In this document: one piece after another, positions 63,244 through 64,000 of the stretch
Layout of the letters: each line of letters opens with the position of its first letter
How positions within the stretch are numbered: position 1 is the first letter of the stretch
NCBI GenBank assembly: GCA_000435075.1
Contig: FR890667.1
Location: forward strand, 63,977 to 127,976
Origin: Bacteroides sp. CAG:770
GTDB taxonomy: Bacteria; Bacteroidota; Bacteroidia; Bacteroidales; UBA932
Direction of reading: 5' to 3'
Length of the DNA: 64,000 nucleotides
Notes under the pieces: model-generated
Told to the model about the DNA's origin: nothing
Databases searched by the model: none
The model's input: the letters and a program-made list of their open reading frames with translations, nothing else
Program-made: the position numbers and the translations under genes

Positions 63244-63669
63244 ATGGAGAGTTCAGATATCATAAATTTTCTCGAGCATAAGGGAGTCAAGGCTACGGCC
63301 AACAGAATCCTAATTTTCAAAGCTTTACTTGATGTGCATAAGCCAATGAGTCTCTCTGCACTGGAGGATGCCCTCCCTGATATGGACAAGTCCAGCATAT
63401 TTAGGGTTATGTCAATGTTTCTGGAGCATGATGTCGTCCATGCATTCGAGGACGGCCGTGGTGTAGTGAACTATGAGCTCTGCAGTCATGACGGCGCCTG
63501 CAATCATACCGATGGACATATTCATTTCTATTGTGAATCCTGCCACCAGTCGTATTGCTTTGAAAACCAGCAGATTCCCATGGTTTCTATACCTGATGGT
63601 TTCGAGTCGCATTCAGTTTCTTTTGTAGTCAAAGGACTTTGTCCCGAGTGTCGTAAACATTCAAAGTAA
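63244..63669 (+). CDS. Fur-family metalloregulator
   Basis: A 141-residue transcriptional repressor. Winged-helix DNA-binding domain at 1-80 (KATANRILIFKALLDVHKPMSLSALEDAL, SSIFRVMSMFLEHDVVHAFEDG), then a dimerisation domain with the structural zinc site Cys97-x2-Cys100 and Cys133-x2-Cys136. The HIHFYCESC region supplies a His-rich regulatory site. Fur, Zur and PerR cannot be told apart with certainty by eye. The adjacent palindrome (63215-63229) suggests it controls itself. Confidence 0.88.
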   Translation: MESSDIINFLEHKGVKATANRILIFKALLDVHKPMSLSALEDALPDMDKSSIFRVMSMFLEHDVVHAFEDGRGVVNYELCSHDGACNHTDGHIHFYCESCHQSYCFENQQIPMVSIPDGFESHSVSFVVKGLCPECRKHSK

Positions 63670-64000
63670 TATAGTCGGGGCTCTTGAAGTAAGATAGCGT
63701 CATATGGTCATTCTATATGGCAGACTGTCTAAACTGCCTGATGACTTGCAATAGAATAATCAATTATAAATGGTGTAAAAATCAGGCAATATTTACACCG
63801 AATTGGTAAATCTGACAAAATGGTGTAAAATCAGGCCGTTTTTTACCCCGTTTTGTCAGTATGACATAGTTGCAGTCGGGGCCAGGTGCCCATCCGTCGT
63901 TACCGAGCTGGCATTTCGGACCTTGATTCTACCACAGAGATACGTAACAAGGACACTTGAGTAGCCATAATGAGTGGACAGGCGCAGAATTTCCGGAAAC
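63670..64000. other. Non-coding tail of the window
   Basis: No credible gene or RNA was recognised after the Fur-family stop. The stretch holds the paired-hairpin element R3 copy b (63772-63849) and GC-rich sequence near the end (CGGGGCCAGGTGCCC). The next gene, if any, starts beyond the window. Confidence 0.5.
63772..63849. repeat. Paired-hairpin element R3, copy b
   Basis: Hairpins at 63772-63799 (GGTGTAAAAATCAGGC arm and TTTACACC arm) and 63822-63849 (GGTGTAAAATCAGGCC arm and TTTTACCCC arm), with starts 50 bp apart. The layout is the same as 1352-1429 at the other end of the window. Confidence 0.65.

Noticed and set aside
1..64000. CATTGAC as a Chi or KOPS-type polar motif
   Set aside because: The two orientations are nearly equally frequent (about 59 against 46), whereas those motifs are strongly skewed along a replichore. 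Confirmation needs the whole chromosome.

Overview
The window looks like a chromosome segment of a Bacteroidales-type member of the Bacteroidota. Evidence: three SusC/SusD pairs, lipoproteins with Bacteroidota-style lipoboxes, family-specific genes (DUF4954, DUF4831, DUF5018, BACON), and promoters of the TTG-N19/20-TAnnTTTG class. Base composition is roughly balanced. No rRNA, tRNA, phage, IS element or CRISPR array was recognised.

Layout. 1-1756: tail of an unidentified gene, then a 1.6 kb non-coding stretch dense with duplicated hairpin elements. 1757-5007: LacX-type epimerase and a DUF4954 beta-helix protein, divergent around a dispersed 150-bp repeat. 5517-10731: an isolated SusC/SusD pair. 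10890-13280: murB-murA, with a MurA whose catalytic Cys is Asp. 20547 down to 13295: a tight eight-gene minus-strand operon (lipid A-type acyltransferase, DUF4831, pepD, secreted propeller, MurNAc-kinase-like protein, murQ, recR, mntP). 20779-26867: peptide transporter, TIGR02757 protein, zeta-like kinase, tldD/tldE. 27091-35337: a PUL (SusC, SusD, DUF5018 lipoprotein, GHL10 glycosidase). 35503-40475: SlyD-like isomerase, glycosyltransferase, trkA, ABC-F. 40678-44393: glpT plus a secreted metallophosphoesterase-GDPD fusion, together a glycerophosphodiester scavenging pair. 61372 down to 44732: a ten-gene, 16.6-kb catabolic operon divergent from a LacI regulator, with two LacI-type operators on its promoter; it ends in a fructokinase-mannitol dehydrogenase fusion. 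63244-63669: a Fur-family regulator with a 7-1-7 palindrome upstream.

Functional themes are cell-wall synthesis and salvage (murA, murB, murQ, MurNAc kinase, possibly GHL10), outer-membrane glycan uptake, phosphodiester use, and polyol use.

The most unusual signal is not a gene. The heptamer CATTGAC (or GTCAATG) occurs about 105 times by hand count, on both strands, in several reading frames and between genes, against about 8 expected. This resembles an uptake-signal or other genome-wide recognition word. The 4.5-kb block of the first SusC/SusD pair has none. Four families of short intergenic repeats are also present.
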